64,000 bases of DNA from Rhodospirillales bacterium (GCA_009885795.1 VFKA01000004.1:47767-111766); one strand, 5' to 3'; positions 1-7,534 are shown, counted from the stretch's first letter. Notes: a model not told the origin generated them from the letters alone. Made by a program: numbers and translations.

Positions 1-578
1 AGATGCACGGCGACGGTGACGGTCCACTCGCCGCGGCGCAGCGCCTCTTGCAGGCCCTGGATGACGCGCAGGTCGGTGTCGAGGCCGGAGAGGCCCCATT
101 GCGCCTCCAGCGCCTGCTCCAGGCGCCGAAGGTCGCCGCTGGGATCGTGCATGTCGGGTTGAATGACCTCGACATAGTGGAGGCGCACGACGGGATCGAG
201 CTCGATCGCCCGCATCTCCGGGCGTTTGCGCACCACTTGCTTGTGCACCTGGCTGTCCGGCGGCACGTCGATGACGATGTCGCCCTGGAGCAGGCTCGAG
301 CATGAAAGCCGCCGCCCGGATTTCAACCCCCGCCGCTCGGCGTAGCGCTTCTCGACCTCGCCGAAGGCGCTGAGATGCTCGCTTCGGGATGTAAGCCCGA
401 GCTTGGCGAACTGCCCTTCGCTGACTTCCACCTGGCAGCGCCCGCAGATGCCGCGCCCGCCGCATACCGAATCGATATCGACGCCGAGGCTGCGCGCCGC
501 CTGCAAGACCGGCGTGCCGATCGGGAATCGGCCGCGCCGGCCCGATGGCATGAACACGATGAGGGAGTCGGTTGTCAT
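1..578 (-). CDS. RACo-like corrinoid activation protein (2Fe-2S + ASKHA/DUF4445), 3' end outside window
   Basis: The protein is read from an ATG at 578 to the window edge, so only about 192 N-terminal residues are present and the ASKHA ATPase part lies outside. It opens with a plant-type 2Fe-2S domain: C39, C45 and C48 in the order C-x5-C-x2-C, with the fourth ligand at C93. This is followed by the linker typical of the DUF4445/RACo family. Family members use ATP and a low-potential electron to reduce inactive Co(II) corrinoid proteins back to Co(I). It begins 9 bases after the stop of the methyltetrahydrofolate:corrinoid methyltransferase gene, so it is the next gene of the same operon. The corrinoid protein at 14471-15187 is a likely client; that pairing is inference. 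Confidence 0.85.
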   Translation of the reverse strand, partial: MTTDSLIVFMPSGRRGRFPIGTPVLQAARSLGVDIDSVCGGRGICGRCQVEVSEGQFAKLGLTSRSEHLSAFGEVEKRYAERRGLKSGRRLSCSSLLQGDIVIDVPPDSQVHKQVVRKRPEMRAIELDPVVRLHYVEVIQPDMHDPSGDLRRLEQALEAQWGLSGLDTDLRVIQGLQEALRRGEWTVTVAVH

Positions 579-587
579 GGATGCCTC

Positions 588-1508
588 TTACGAGCCCGGC
601 GCGCGCCGGCGCCGGCCCTCGCGCCCGCCGCGCCGCCCGCCCACCGGATCGTCGCCGGTGGCCAAGGGCTCGCGGTATTTCTGGATCCAGCGCATGCAGT
701 TCGGGTCGTGCCCCATGGCGACGTCGGCGCCGAGTACCGCGGTCATTTCCTCGAGGTGCAGCGGATTGGTGATGGCCGAGGTCATGCCGGCGCCGATCAG
801 CATGGACAGGAACGAAGCGTTGAGACCGTGCCGGTTCGGCAGTCCGAAACTGAAATTGGAAGCGCCGCAGGTCGTGTTCACCTTCAACTCCTCGCGCAGT
901 CGGCGTACCAGGCGGAACACCGCGCGGCCCGCGTCATTGAGCGCGCCCACCGGCATGACCAGCGGGTCCACCACCACGTCGCTATGGTGAATGCCGTAAT
1001 CGGCGGCGCGGTTCACGATCTTCCTGGCCACCTCGAAGCGCACGTCCGGGTCCTCGGAAATGCCGGTTTCGTCGTTCGAGATCGCGACCACGGCGGCGCC
1101 GTATTTCTTCACCAGCGGCAGCACGATCTCGAGGCGCTCCTCCTCGCCGGTCACCGAATTGACCAGCGCCTTGCCCTTGTAAACGGCAAGCCCGGCTTCG
1201 AGCGCCGCCACGATCGAGGAATCGATCGACAGCGGCGCGTTGGTCAGCGACTGCACCAGTTGCACCGCTTCGGCGAGAATGCGCGGCTCGTCGGCCATGG
1301 GGATGCCGGCGTTCACGTCCAGCATCTGGGCGCCGGCCTGAACCTGCGCCAGCGCATCGGCCTTGACCCGCGAATAGTCGCCGGCCGCCATCTCCGCCGC
1401 CAACTGCTTGCGGCCGGTGGGGTTGATGCGTTCGCCGATGATGACGAAGGGCCGCTCGAAGCCGATGACGACCTCCTTGGAGGCCGAGCTGATGATGGTG
1501 TCGGTCAT
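588..1508 (-). CDS. Methyltetrahydrofolate:corrinoid methyltransferase (pterin-binding/DHPS-like)
   Basis: This 306-residue TIM-barrel protein belongs to the pterin-binding family shared by dihydropteroate synthase, the MetH folate domain, AcsE and MtgA. Visible signatures are GERINPTGRK near residues 25-34, the strand with MLDVNAG near 62-68, SIDSS, and the Asn-rich strand TCGASNFSFGLPNR. It transfers a methyl group between tetrahydrofolate and a corrinoid protein; in this catabolic setting the direction is probably corrinoid to folate. It shares an ATGA overlap with the upstream MetF-like gene and is followed at once by the RACo-like activator, so the three are translationally linked. The C-terminal tail is rich in Gly and Arg and probably disordered. 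It is too diverged from folP to be the biosynthetic synthase. Confidence 0.88.
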   Translation of the reverse strand: MTDTIISSASKEVVIGFERPFVIIGERINPTGRKQLAAEMAAGDYSRVKADALAQVQAGAQMLDVNAGIPMADEPRILAEAVQLVQSLTNAPLSIDSSIVAALEAGLAVYKGKALVNSVTGEEERLEIVLPLVKKYGAAVVAISNDETGISEDPDVRFEVARKIVNRAADYGIHHSDVVVDPLVMPVGALNDAGRAVFRLVRRLREELKVNTTCGASNFSFGLPNRHGLNASFLSMLIGAGMTSAITNPLHLEEMTAVLGADVAMGHDPNCMRWIQKYREPLATGDDPVGGRRGGREGRRRRAPGS

Positions 1509-2521
1509 GCGTTACTGCTTTCCTTGACGGCCGGCGGCCTGGGCCGGCGCTGGCGGTTTCCTAGAATCCCCGAAGCGGTGATGATGTCGGATACGAGTTC
1601 TTCCTGACGGTAGGCCATGACGTGAACGCCGGCTATGCCGTCGATCTCGCGGATCTCCTGGATCAGCTCGATACACAGGTTCCTGCCTTCCCGCTTCTGG
1701 TTTTCAGCCCCGTCCAAGCGGGCGATCACGGCGTCGGGGATATGGATACCCGGCACATGGGCGCGCATCCAGCGCGCGCCCTTGGCCGAGGCCAGCGGTC
1801 CCACGCCGACCAGGATGAAGCATCGTCGGTCGAGACCGAGATCGCGCACGCGCGCCATGAACTGGCGCAACAGCGCCATGTCGAAGCAATACTGGGTCTG
1901 GATGAACTGGGCGCCGGCGGCGACCTTCTTGCCCAGGTGCTGGGGCCGATAGTCGAGCGGCGGCACGAACGGATTGGCGGCGGCGCCGATGAAGACCTGG
2001 GGCGGGACCGTGATCTTGCGCCCCGACAGGAACCGGCGCTCGTCGCGCATGATACGGATGGTCTCGAGCAGCGAAATGCTGTCGAGGTCGAAGACGGGCT
2101 TTGCCCCCGGCTGGTCGCCGGCCTGCACGCCGTCGCCGGTGAGGCAGAGGATGTTGGCGACACCCATCGCGGCGGCGCCCAGCACGTCGCCCTGGATGGC
2201 GATGCGGTTGCGGTCGCGGCAGGAAATCTGCATCACCACGGCGTAGCCGACGCGGGTCAAGAGCGAGCAGATGCCGACGCTCGACATGTGCGTATTGGCG
2301 CCCGATGCGTCGGTGGCGTTGATGGCGTCGCAGACTTCGGAGAGTACGAGCGCGCGGTCGTAGGCGTCGCGCGGATCGGCGGAATCGGGCGGGTTCAGCT
2401 CCGCCGTCACCGCGAACTTTCCCGAACGCAACACCCGTTCCAGACGGCCGCGCGACGAGTGGCCGGGGAGCGGCGACAGCGGGTCGCCGGGGTCGACGAG
2501 GTGCGCCGGGTCGGCGCTCAT
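1505..2521 (-). CDS. Methylenetetrahydrofolate reductase-like protein, MetF family (copy 1)
   Basis: This 338-residue flavin TIM barrel of the MetF family interconverts methyl- and methylene-tetrahydrofolate. Support comes from the N-terminal VTAELNPPDSAD segment, the strand ILCLTGDGVQAGDQPGAKPVFDLDS (only its first residues diagnostic), the GAQFIQTQYCFD motif and GVGPLASAKGARWM. The family runs about 290-340 residues. Two ATGs are in frame, at 2536 and 2521; the second is preferred because a GGGGGA lies 7 bases upstream, whereas it lies only 3 bases before the first. The 3' end overlaps the next gene by 4 bases. A plus-strand toxin-antitoxin cassette starts just upstream, so this gene must have a promoter in or near that cassette or be cut off from the upstream cluster. 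A second paralogue lies at 3751-4707. Confidence 0.85.
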   Translation of the reverse strand: MSADPAHLVDPGDPLSPLPGHSSRGRLERVLRSGKFAVTAELNPPDSADPRDAYDRALVLSEVCDAINATDASGANTHMSSVGICSLLTRVGYAVVMQISCRDRNRIAIQGDVLGAAAMGVANILCLTGDGVQAGDQPGAKPVFDLDSISLLETIRIMRDERRFLSGRKITVPPQVFIGAAANPFVPPLDYRPQHLGKKVAAGAQFIQTQYCFDMALLRQFMARVRDLGLDRRCFILVGVGPLASAKGARWMRAHVPGIHIPDAVIARLDGAENQKREGRNLCIELIQEIREIDGIAGVHVMAYRQEELVSDIITASGILGNRQRRPRPPAVKESSNA

Positions 2522-2554
2522 GGCACTGTCCCCCATCCGTCCCCCGGAACCAGC

Positions 2555-2583
2555 TTGACAATTCTATATATAGAATCTATAGA
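2555..2583 (+). promoter_or_regulatory. Promoter and palindromic operator of the RelE/HTH cassette
   Basis: A consensus -35 TTGACA (2555-2560) is followed after exactly 17 bases by TATAGA (2578-2583). Between them lies a perfect 16-base palindrome, ATTCTATATATAGAAT (2561-2576), in otherwise GC-rich sequence. An operator between -35 and -10 is the usual arrangement for autoregulated toxin-antitoxin operons, and the HTH protein encoded downstream is the expected repressor. The -10 box ends only 6 bases before the TTG start at 2590, so the predicted transcript is nearly leaderless. Confidence 0.7.
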
Positions 2584-2589
2584 AGCGCC

Positions 2590-2841
2590 TTGAAAACCAT
2601 TCGCTGGTCCCACACTGCCCTGAAGCAGTTCATGGCGCTGCCAGCTGCGGCCCAGGTGGTGGTCGAAGACAAGCTCGATCTGCTGGCGGTCAAGCCGTCG
2701 GCATTGGCGAACCAAGTGAAGGCGCTGCGGGGCATCGCGGCATTCCGTCTGCGGGTGGGTCGCTACCGCGTTATTTTCAACGACGCCGGCACGGTCCTCG
2801 CCATTCTCGCCGTTGGGGACCGCAAGAACATCTACGATTGA
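2590..2841 (+). CDS. RelE/ParE-family toxin
   Basis: This 83-residue protein has the compact RelE fold pattern: an N-terminal strand and helix (IRWSHTALKQFMALP), a central helix, then VKALRG-x-AAFRLRVGRYRVIF, the conserved basic strand typical of RelE/HigB ribosome-dependent mRNA interferases. It starts with TTG at 2590; the next Met would delete the first strand. An AGAAG sequence (2581-2585) can act as ribosome binding site if the transcript starts far enough upstream. The HTH antitoxin gene begins 24 bases after its stop, giving a toxin-first order as in HigBA. The cassette lies head-to-head with the MetF gene at 1505-2521. Whether it is active cannot be told from sequence. Confidence 0.88.
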   Translation: MKTIRWSHTALKQFMALPAAAQVVVEDKLDLLAVKPSALANQVKALRGIAAFRLRVGRYRVIFNDAGTVLAILAVGDRKNIYD

Positions 2842-2865
2842 GTACGAAGAGGGAGGCATGACCCC

Positions 2866-3276
2866 ATGATCAAGATGCAGTCGATCAAGACCCCCGCCGG
2901 CGAGGAACTGGTCGTGATGCCGCGCGCGGAGTTCGACCGACTCCTCGCCGCCGTCCGTGGCAGGCCGAGCGGCGATGATCCCGACGCCATCGCCGCGCGC
3001 GACACCATGGCGCGTATCGACCGAGGCGAGGAAGAGACGTTCCCCCACGAAATCGCAAAGCGTTTGCGCAAGGGCGAGGACCACCCCATCAAGGTCTTCC
3101 GCGAGTACCGCGGTCTGACCCAAGAGAAGCTGGCGATCGCCGCCGGCATCCATCCGCAGTACGTTTGGCAGCTCGAACATGGGCGCGCCAAGGCCGGCGA
3201 AAAAACCCGGCGGCGTCTGGCCCGGATCTTGGAGATCGATTCCGAACTGTTGCGCCGGAACGCGGCGCGCGCGTAA
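2866..3276 (+). CDS. HTH (XRE) antitoxin with extended N-terminus
   Basis: This 136-residue protein is the partner of the RelE-type toxin. Residues 1-70 form an antitoxin-like N-terminal region, with MIKMQSIKTPAGEELVV followed by a VMPRAEFDRLL helix of the type that binds toxin. Residues 75-130 are an XRE helix-turn-helix (FREYRGLTQEKLAIAAGIHPQYVWQLEHGR). HTH antitoxins neutralise the toxin and repress their own promoter; the palindrome at 2561-2576 is the obvious site. Its stop is 5 bases from the convergent stop of the MetV-like gene, so the cassette fits exactly into the gap between two one-carbon genes without damaging either. Confidence 0.88.
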   Translation: MIKMQSIKTPAGEELVVMPRAEFDRLLAAVRGRPSGDDPDAIAARDTMARIDRGEEETFPHEIAKRLRKGEDHPIKVFREYRGLTQEKLAIAAGIHPQYVWQLEHGRAKAGEKTRRRLARILEIDSELLRRNAARA

Positions 3277-3281
3277 GGCGC

Positions 3282-3743
3282 TCATGGCTTGGCGCCTTCG
3301 CCGGATTTCTCCCGCGCCACCCTGAGCCAGGACGAGCTGTCCTTCAGGCGGTGATCGACGGGCGGCTGCACGGCGAGGATTTTCATGCCGCCCTCCATGC
3401 GCCGGGCGCCGGCCCAGGCCTCGACCCAGACGCAAACCATCTCCGGCTTCACCTCGCAATGGCCGTTTTCGCGCACGCCGCCGCAAGGGCCGTTGCGCAG
3501 GGATTTGGGGCAGTTCATCGAGCACGACATGCCGGTCGAGGAAAGCGCGCACGCCCCGCACATCCGGCAATCGAAGAAGAGTCCCTTGAGACTCTTTTCC
3601 ACGGCCGCGACAGGACGCTCCAGCCGGGCGTAACCGATACGGCTGATCCAAGGGTGGACAGCCACGAGAACGCGCTCCAGGCCCCGGTAGGCAAGCTCCA
3701 GGGCGCGAGCATGACGCACCGACCATAGGCGGACGGCGTACAT
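3282..3743 (-). CDS. MetV-like methylenetetrahydrofolate reductase C-terminal cysteine domain protein
   Basis: This 153-residue protein matches the stand-alone 'methylene-tetrahydrofolate reductase C-terminal' family (MetV type). The middle third is cysteine-rich: FDCRMCGACALSSTGMSC, then MNCPKSLRNGPCGG and NGHCEVKPEMVC, enough to bind metal or Fe-S clusters. In acetogens MetV forms a complex with MetF and changes its electron acceptor; the same role is inferred here. It begins 7 bases after the stop of the MetF paralogue at 3751-4707, so the two are probably co-translated as a MetFV pair. The other MetF copy lacks such a neighbour on its own side of the toxin-antitoxin insertion. Confidence 0.82.
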   Translation of the reverse strand: MYAVRLWSVRHARALELAYRGLERVLVAVHPWISRIGYARLERPVAAVEKSLKGLFFDCRMCGACALSSTGMSCSMNCPKSLRNGPCGGVRENGHCEVKPEMVCVWVEAWAGARRMEGGMKILAVQPPVDHRLKDSSSWLRVAREKSGEGAKP

Positions 3744-3750
3744 AACTTCG

Positions 3751-4707
3751 TCAGCGCGCGCGGGCGCGGCCGCGCACGCCCGATTCCACGATGGCTTCGG
3801 CGATGGCGGCTTCCTGGCGCGGCGCCATCAGATGCGCGCCGGCCACGTGCTTCATAGCCGCGAATTCCCGCATCAGTTCGACACAGATCCGCCTGCCCTC
3901 TTCGCGCTGGTCGGCGGCCTTCTCCAGCCGCGCGACGGTGGCGTCGGGAATGTGCACGCCAAAGAGATGCTCGTTCATCCAGCGCGCCGACTTCGCCGAG
4001 GCGAGCGGCCCCACGCCGACGATGATGAAGAGCCGTTCGGTCAGGCCGTGATCGGCGAGGCAATCGAGATAGCGGCGCAAGATCCCGGTGTCGAAACAGT
4101 ACTGGGTCTGCACGAAATCGGCGCCGGCTTCGATCTTGGCGGCGAGGCCGTCGGGCTTCCATCCCGGCTTTGGATCCTGCGGGCTGTCGGCGGCGCCGAT
4201 GAACAGGCGCGGCCGCGGGTCGATCGGCCGGCCGGAGGGAAAAGCGCCTTCGTCGCGCATGCGCCGCGCGGTGCGCATCAGCTCGCGGCTGTCGATGTCG
4301 ATCACGGCCTTCGCTTCCGGCTGATCGCCGACTTTCGGGTCGTCGCCATGCAGGCAAAGGATGTTGGGAACGCCCAGCGCCGCCGCCCCCAGCAGATCGC
4401 CCTGGAGCGCCAGCCGGTTGCGGTCGCGCACGGTGAATTGCAGCACCGGTTCGATGCCGTGGCGCGCCAGCAGCGCCGCCGCCGCCAAGGCCGACATGTG
4501 CGCCTTGGCGCCGGCGCCATCGGTCACGTTGACCGCGTCGGCGACGCCCTTCAAGCAACCGGCGCGCGCCATCAGCGGGATCTCGCTGGCGGCGTCGGGG
4601 GGCGAGGTCTCGGCGGTGACGACGAAGCGCCCGGCGCTCAACGCCGATTCCAGGCCGCCGGTCGAGCGCAGCGACGGCGGAACGGGAGCGCGCGCGGCGT
4701 CGTTCAT
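3751..4707 (-). CDS. Methylenetetrahydrofolate reductase-like protein, MetF family (copy 2)
   Basis: This 318-residue protein is a clear paralogue of the gene at 1505-2521. It shares VTAETSPPDA, QFTVRDRNRLALQGDLLGAA, GADFVQTQYCFD and VGVGPLASAKSARWMNEH. It should bind FAD in a TIM barrel and interconvert methyl- and methylene-tetrahydrofolate. It has a 4-base ATGA overlap with the upstream virulence-factor family gene and sits 7 bases before the MetV-like gene, which marks it as the MetF of a MetFV complex. Why two copies are kept is unknown; one may serve methionine synthesis and the other methyl oxidation (inference). Confidence 0.87.
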   Translation of the reverse strand: MNDAARAPVPPSLRSTGGLESALSAGRFVVTAETSPPDAASEIPLMARAGCLKGVADAVNVTDGAGAKAHMSALAAAALLARHGIEPVLQFTVRDRNRLALQGDLLGAAALGVPNILCLHGDDPKVGDQPEAKAVIDIDSRELMRTARRMRDEGAFPSGRPIDPRPRLFIGAADSPQDPKPGWKPDGLAAKIEAGADFVQTQYCFDTGILRRYLDCLADHGLTERLFIIVGVGPLASAKSARWMNEHLFGVHIPDATVARLEKAADQREEGRRICVELMREFAAMKHVAGAHLMAPRQEAAIAEAIVESGVRGRARAR

Positions 4708-5012
4708 GACGATTTGGCTTCCAAGCCGCCGGCAAGGACGAGCGCGTGAAGCCGCTCATCGGGATAGTCGGCCTCGAAGCGCTGGGCGGCCTTCTCGGCC
4801 TCGGCCTCGAGATCGTCGCTACAAGGTATCGCCGCGGCGCGGCGCCACTGGGCCAGATAGGAATCGGTGTCGCGGAGCTGCGCGCGCATGGCGGCGCGGT
4901 CGATCGCTTTTTCGAAGCGCTCCGACAATTGCCGCTTCGCGGCCTGGCGGCCCTTCTTGACGATCACTTGCGCCGGCATGTCGCGCCAATAGACGATGAA
5001 GAGGTCCGCCAT
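4704..5012 (-). CDS. Virulence-factor family protein (conserved small protein of methyl-transfer clusters)
   Basis: This 102-residue soluble protein is rich in Lys, Arg and Ala. The start ADLFIVYWRDMPAQVIVKKGR matches the small family labelled 'virulence factor' in domain databases, which recurs beside DUF1638, MetF and corrinoid methyltransferase genes in alphaproteobacteria. No catalytic motif is visible and its biochemical role is unknown to me. It overlaps the DUF1638 stop by one base (TGATG) and the MetF start by four (ATGA), so translation is tightly coupled and it probably acts with the one-carbon enzymes. The virulence label comes from a homologue and should not be read as function. 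Confidence 0.75.
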   Translation of the reverse strand: MADLFIVYWRDMPAQVIVKKGRQAAKRQLSERFEKAIDRAAMRAQLRDTDSYLAQWRRAAAIPCSDDLEAEAEKAAQRFEADYPDERLHALVLAGGLEAKSS

Positions 5013-5626
5013 CAGGATGCTTCCGCAAGGCTTAGGAAACGTCGCAGCTCGCCATAGCCGACGAAACGATACTCGTAGGCGAGGCCGAGCCGATCCGCCG
5101 CCGCCGCGGCCCGCCGGGCGAGATCGGCTTCCTCGGTCTGGGCCAGATAGATCAGCTTCTTGTAGGCGCCGAAATAGTCGTCGCGAAGCTCGGGATGACG
5201 GTCGAGCCCCAGCCCTTCCACGATCAGCCGGTCGAAATGCCGCGCCAGATAATCGGTGAGGAAGAACGTGCCGGGCTCGTCATTCATCATCCGGGCAAAA
5301 TCCTTCTCCCCGGCGTAAAACTCATAGCAATGCGGCCCCGCGATGCGCTCGACTTTTTCATCCGCCAGAACGCGATCGAGTTCGCCGCCGGTGCCGCAAT
5401 CGCCATAGACGACCAGGATGCGGTCGTACTTGTCGCGGTTGTCGCGAATCTTGCCGCGCACCGCCTCGGGGATTTTTTCCGGCCGGTTGTGATAGATCGC
5501 CGGCAGGCACGTGAGCGCGTAGCAGCCCCATCCCTGACGCTCGTTGAGCGCGAGGATCTCCCGCGCCAGCGCGCCGCAGGCGATGAGAAGCGTGGTGGGC
5601 GCCCTGGCCGCGGATGGACTTGTCAT
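5012..5626 (-). CDS. DUF1638 family protein
   Basis: This 204-residue protein is typical of DUF1638: an opening strand LLIACGALAREILAL, the central RILVVYGDCGTGGELDRVL and the segment GPHCYEFYAGE near residues 100-110. Conserved Cys, His and Glu residues in these segments suggest metal or cofactor binding, but no reaction is established. Homologues co-occur with MttB-type methyltransferases, corrinoid proteins and RACo activators, which fits its place here as the first gene of the one-carbon cluster. The next gene starts within its stop codon (TGATG). No methyltransferase follows in this window, so the cluster may act with a methyltransferase encoded elsewhere. Confidence 0.8.
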   Translation of the reverse strand: MTSPSAARAPTTLLIACGALAREILALNERQGWGCYALTCLPAIYHNRPEKIPEAVRGKIRDNRDKYDRILVVYGDCGTGGELDRVLADEKVERIAGPHCYEFYAGEKDFARMMNDEPGTFFLTDYLARHFDRLIVEGLGLDRHPELRDDYFGAYKKLIYLAQTEEADLARRAAAAADRLGLAYEYRFVGYGELRRFLSLAEAS

Positions 5627-5745
5627 GGAGGGAGTCTAGGCCTCGGGACTTTTTCGGGACTGCCGCCCTTGCGACTGGCGATGACGCGATTGCGACAGTT
5701 TCCTGTCGCAAACCGGAAATATCAAGAGTCTTGGCGATAGCCGGG

Positions 5746-6171
5746 TTAGATGGCCGGGCCGGCGTAGAGCCTTTCGCAGTCCTCCAAGACCCGCCAGATC
5801 GCCCCGGCCGAATAGCGCGGCGGCATGGTCTCGGGGTAGGTCACGAGATCGACCTCTGCCTGGCCTGACGCGAGGGCGCGGGCATCCAGGCTCCAGAAAG
5901 TAGGATTCGCCTCGCGGTTGGGGCCGACCAGCATCGAGAGATGGTCGAGCGCGCCAGGGCTGGCCGCGGCCTCCCCGGCGGCGGCCCCGGTCGAAAGCAA
6001 GAAGCTGTCGTGCCGCTGAGCCGACGAGAACTGAACGGCCACGCAGGCGACAAGCTCGGCGGGCGGGACGGCGAACACGCCATGGCGGGTTTGGGGCGGG
6101 GCGCCGGTCAGCGCCGACACGGCGGCGCAACCGCCCAGCACCGCCAGGACAGGGATCAAGGCCAGTCTCAT
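5746..6171 (-). CDS. Putative lipoprotein, unknown function
   Basis: This 141-residue protein begins with a short lipoprotein signal peptide; the lipobox LGGC puts the lipidated cysteine at residue 15. The mature part is soluble, without repeats or a domain I recognise; it contains two further cysteines (C43 and the C in VLEDCERLY) that could form a disulfide. I expect it to be anchored in a membrane facing the periplasm. It stands alone on the minus strand, divergent from the cupin pair with about 105 bases between starts, which leaves room for a shared promoter region. Confidence 0.7.
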   Translation of the reverse strand: MRLALIPVLAVLGGCAAVSALTGAPPQTRHGVFAVPPAELVACVAVQFSSAQRHDSFLLSTGAAAGEAAASPGALDHLSMLVGPNREANPTFWSLDARALASGQAEVDLVTYPETMPPRYSAGAIWRVLEDCERLYAGPAI

Positions 6172-6276
6172 CGCGCGCGATCTGACCACAAGACGGTTCG
6201 GCGCGGAAGCGGCCTTGCGTTGAAAGCGCCGGTCGTGTGCAATGGGAAACATCACGAGAGCGGAGAGCAGAGACCC

Positions 6277-6744
6277 ATGCCCAAGATCGACGTTGCCAAT
6301 GTGCCGGTCGAAACCAAGACCACCTACCCGCCGCCCTTCGACGAGCCCTGTAAGAAGCGGGCGGTGCAGCGGCTCGGCCTGGCCTCGGGCCTGACGCAGT
6401 TCGGGGTCAATCTCGTCCGCTTGGCCCCTGGCGCATGGTCGTCGCAGCGCCATTGGCACGAACGCGAGGACGAGTTCATCTATGTGCTGGAGGGCGAGGC
6501 CGTGCTGGTCACGGATTCGGGCGAGCAAGTATTGCGCGCCGGCGACTGCGCGGGTTTCAAGGCCGGCCTGCGCGACGGGCACCATTTGCAGAATCGCTCG
6601 GGAGCCGACGCCGTCATCTTGACGGTGGGCACGCGCGACGACGCCGACCGGGGCGAGTATTCCGACATCGACATGATGTTCAGGCCCGGCCGGTACACCG
6701 CGAAGGATAGCTACTACGCCCACAAAGACGGCAAGCCGTATTGA
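6277..6744 (+). CDS. Cupin domain protein (tandem copy 1)
   Basis: This 155-residue single-domain cupin carries both metal-binding cupin motifs: GAWSSQRHWHEREDEFIYVLEG (HxH plus Glu ligands) near residues 50-71 and GDCAGFKAG...DGHHLQN near 90-107. The family binds a metal in a small beta barrel; many members are sugar isomerases, dioxygenases or sensors, and substrate cannot be assigned here. The start at 6277 begins the MPKIDV segment shared with the neighbouring copy. It is followed after 32 bases by a second, closely similar cupin, so a tandem duplication is evident. Confidence 0.85.
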   Translation: MPKIDVANVPVETKTTYPPPFDEPCKKRAVQRLGLASGLTQFGVNLVRLAPGAWSSQRHWHEREDEFIYVLEGEAVLVTDSGEQVLRAGDCAGFKAGLRDGHHLQNRSGADAVILTVGTRDDADRGEYSDIDMMFRPGRYTAKDSYYAHKDGKPY

Positions 6745-6776
6745 GCCAGGCATCGGCAAATCCGAAGGAACAACCC

Positions 6777-7241
6777 ATGCCCAAGATCGATGTCGCCGGC
6801 ATACCGGTGGTGAAGGGATCGGCGTATCCCGCCCCCTTCGACGTGCCCTGCCGGGCGCGCGAAAGGAAACCGCTCGGGGACGCCGCCGGCCTCACGCAGT
6901 TCGGCGTCAATTTGCTGCGCCTGAAACCCGGCGCGTGGTCGTCGCAGCGCCATTGGCACGCGCTCGAGGACGAGTTCGTTTACGTGCCGGAAGGCGAGCT
7001 CGTGCTCGTGACCGATGCCGGCGAAGAAGTCATGCGCGCGGGCGATTGCGCCGGCTTCAAGGCGGGCGTGCGCGATGGGCATCACCTACAGAACCGTTCG
7101 GGGCGCGATGCGGCTTTCCTCGTGGTCGGCACCCGCGACGACAATGATTGGGGCGAGTACCCGGACATCGACATGGCGTTCACGCCCGAGACCAGCCCCG
7201 GCGGCAGCGTCTTCACCCGCAAGGACGGGAGGCCGTACTGA
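6777..7241 (+). CDS. Cupin domain protein (tandem copy 2)
   Basis: This 154-residue paralogue of the preceding cupin shares MPKIDV, LTQFGVNLLRL, GAWSSQRHWH, GDCAGFKAG and DGHHLQNRSG. Both metal motifs are intact; one notable change is Pro for Leu in the first motif (YVPEG versus YVLEG). An ATG at 6777 with AAGGAA about 7 bases upstream is preferred over the TTG at 6741, which would overlap the previous stop. Divergence is concentrated near the N-terminus and C-terminus, so the copies may differ in ligand or partner. They are probably co-transcribed and could form heteromers. Confidence 0.85.
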   Translation: MPKIDVAGIPVVKGSAYPAPFDVPCRARERKPLGDAAGLTQFGVNLLRLKPGAWSSQRHWHALEDEFVYVPEGELVLVTDAGEEVMRAGDCAGFKAGVRDGHHLQNRSGRDAAFLVVGTRDDNDWGEYPDIDMAFTPETSPGGSVFTRKDGRPY

Positions 7242-7303
7242 GGGGCGGGGACGGAAAGCGCCGGCGGGATCGCCGCCTTGCGCGAAACGGGAGAGGCCTC
7301 GAC

Positions 7304-7534
7304 ATGGCAAGGATGATCGCGACCGCGAAGGCCACCAGCAGGGGCCGGATCGTCCTTCCGAAGAGAGTACGTCAGCACATGGGCATTCACCCCGAAGACC
7401 GTGTGCGCTTTGTCGTGCGCGACAAGGCGGTCGTGATAGAGAAAGTGGCGTTGGGCGCGCCCGCGGAGGATCCGTTCGTGACGTTCGTGGAGTGGAACAG
7501 CGAGGCCGACCGGCGTGCCTATGACAATCTATAG
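7304..7534 (+). CDS. PrlF/AbrB-type antitoxin, apparently without its toxin
   Basis: This 76-residue protein has an N-terminal SpoVT-AbrB swapped-hairpin DNA-binding domain (TSRGRIVLPKRVRQHMGIHPEDRVRFVV). It ends in FVTFVEWNSEADRRAYDNL, close to the C-terminal signature of PrlF (SohA) antitoxins that pair with YhaV RNase toxins. No YhaV-like gene follows: the next 44 bases are empty and then the convergent DUF433 gene begins. It is therefore an orphan antitoxin or has a distant partner. GAGAGG lies about 8 bases before the ATG. It could still act as a repressor or protect against an incoming PrlF-YhaV element. Confidence 0.8.
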   Translation: MARMIATAKATSRGRIVLPKRVRQHMGIHPEDRVRFVVRDKAVVIEKVALGAPAEDPFVTFVEWNSEADRRAYDNL

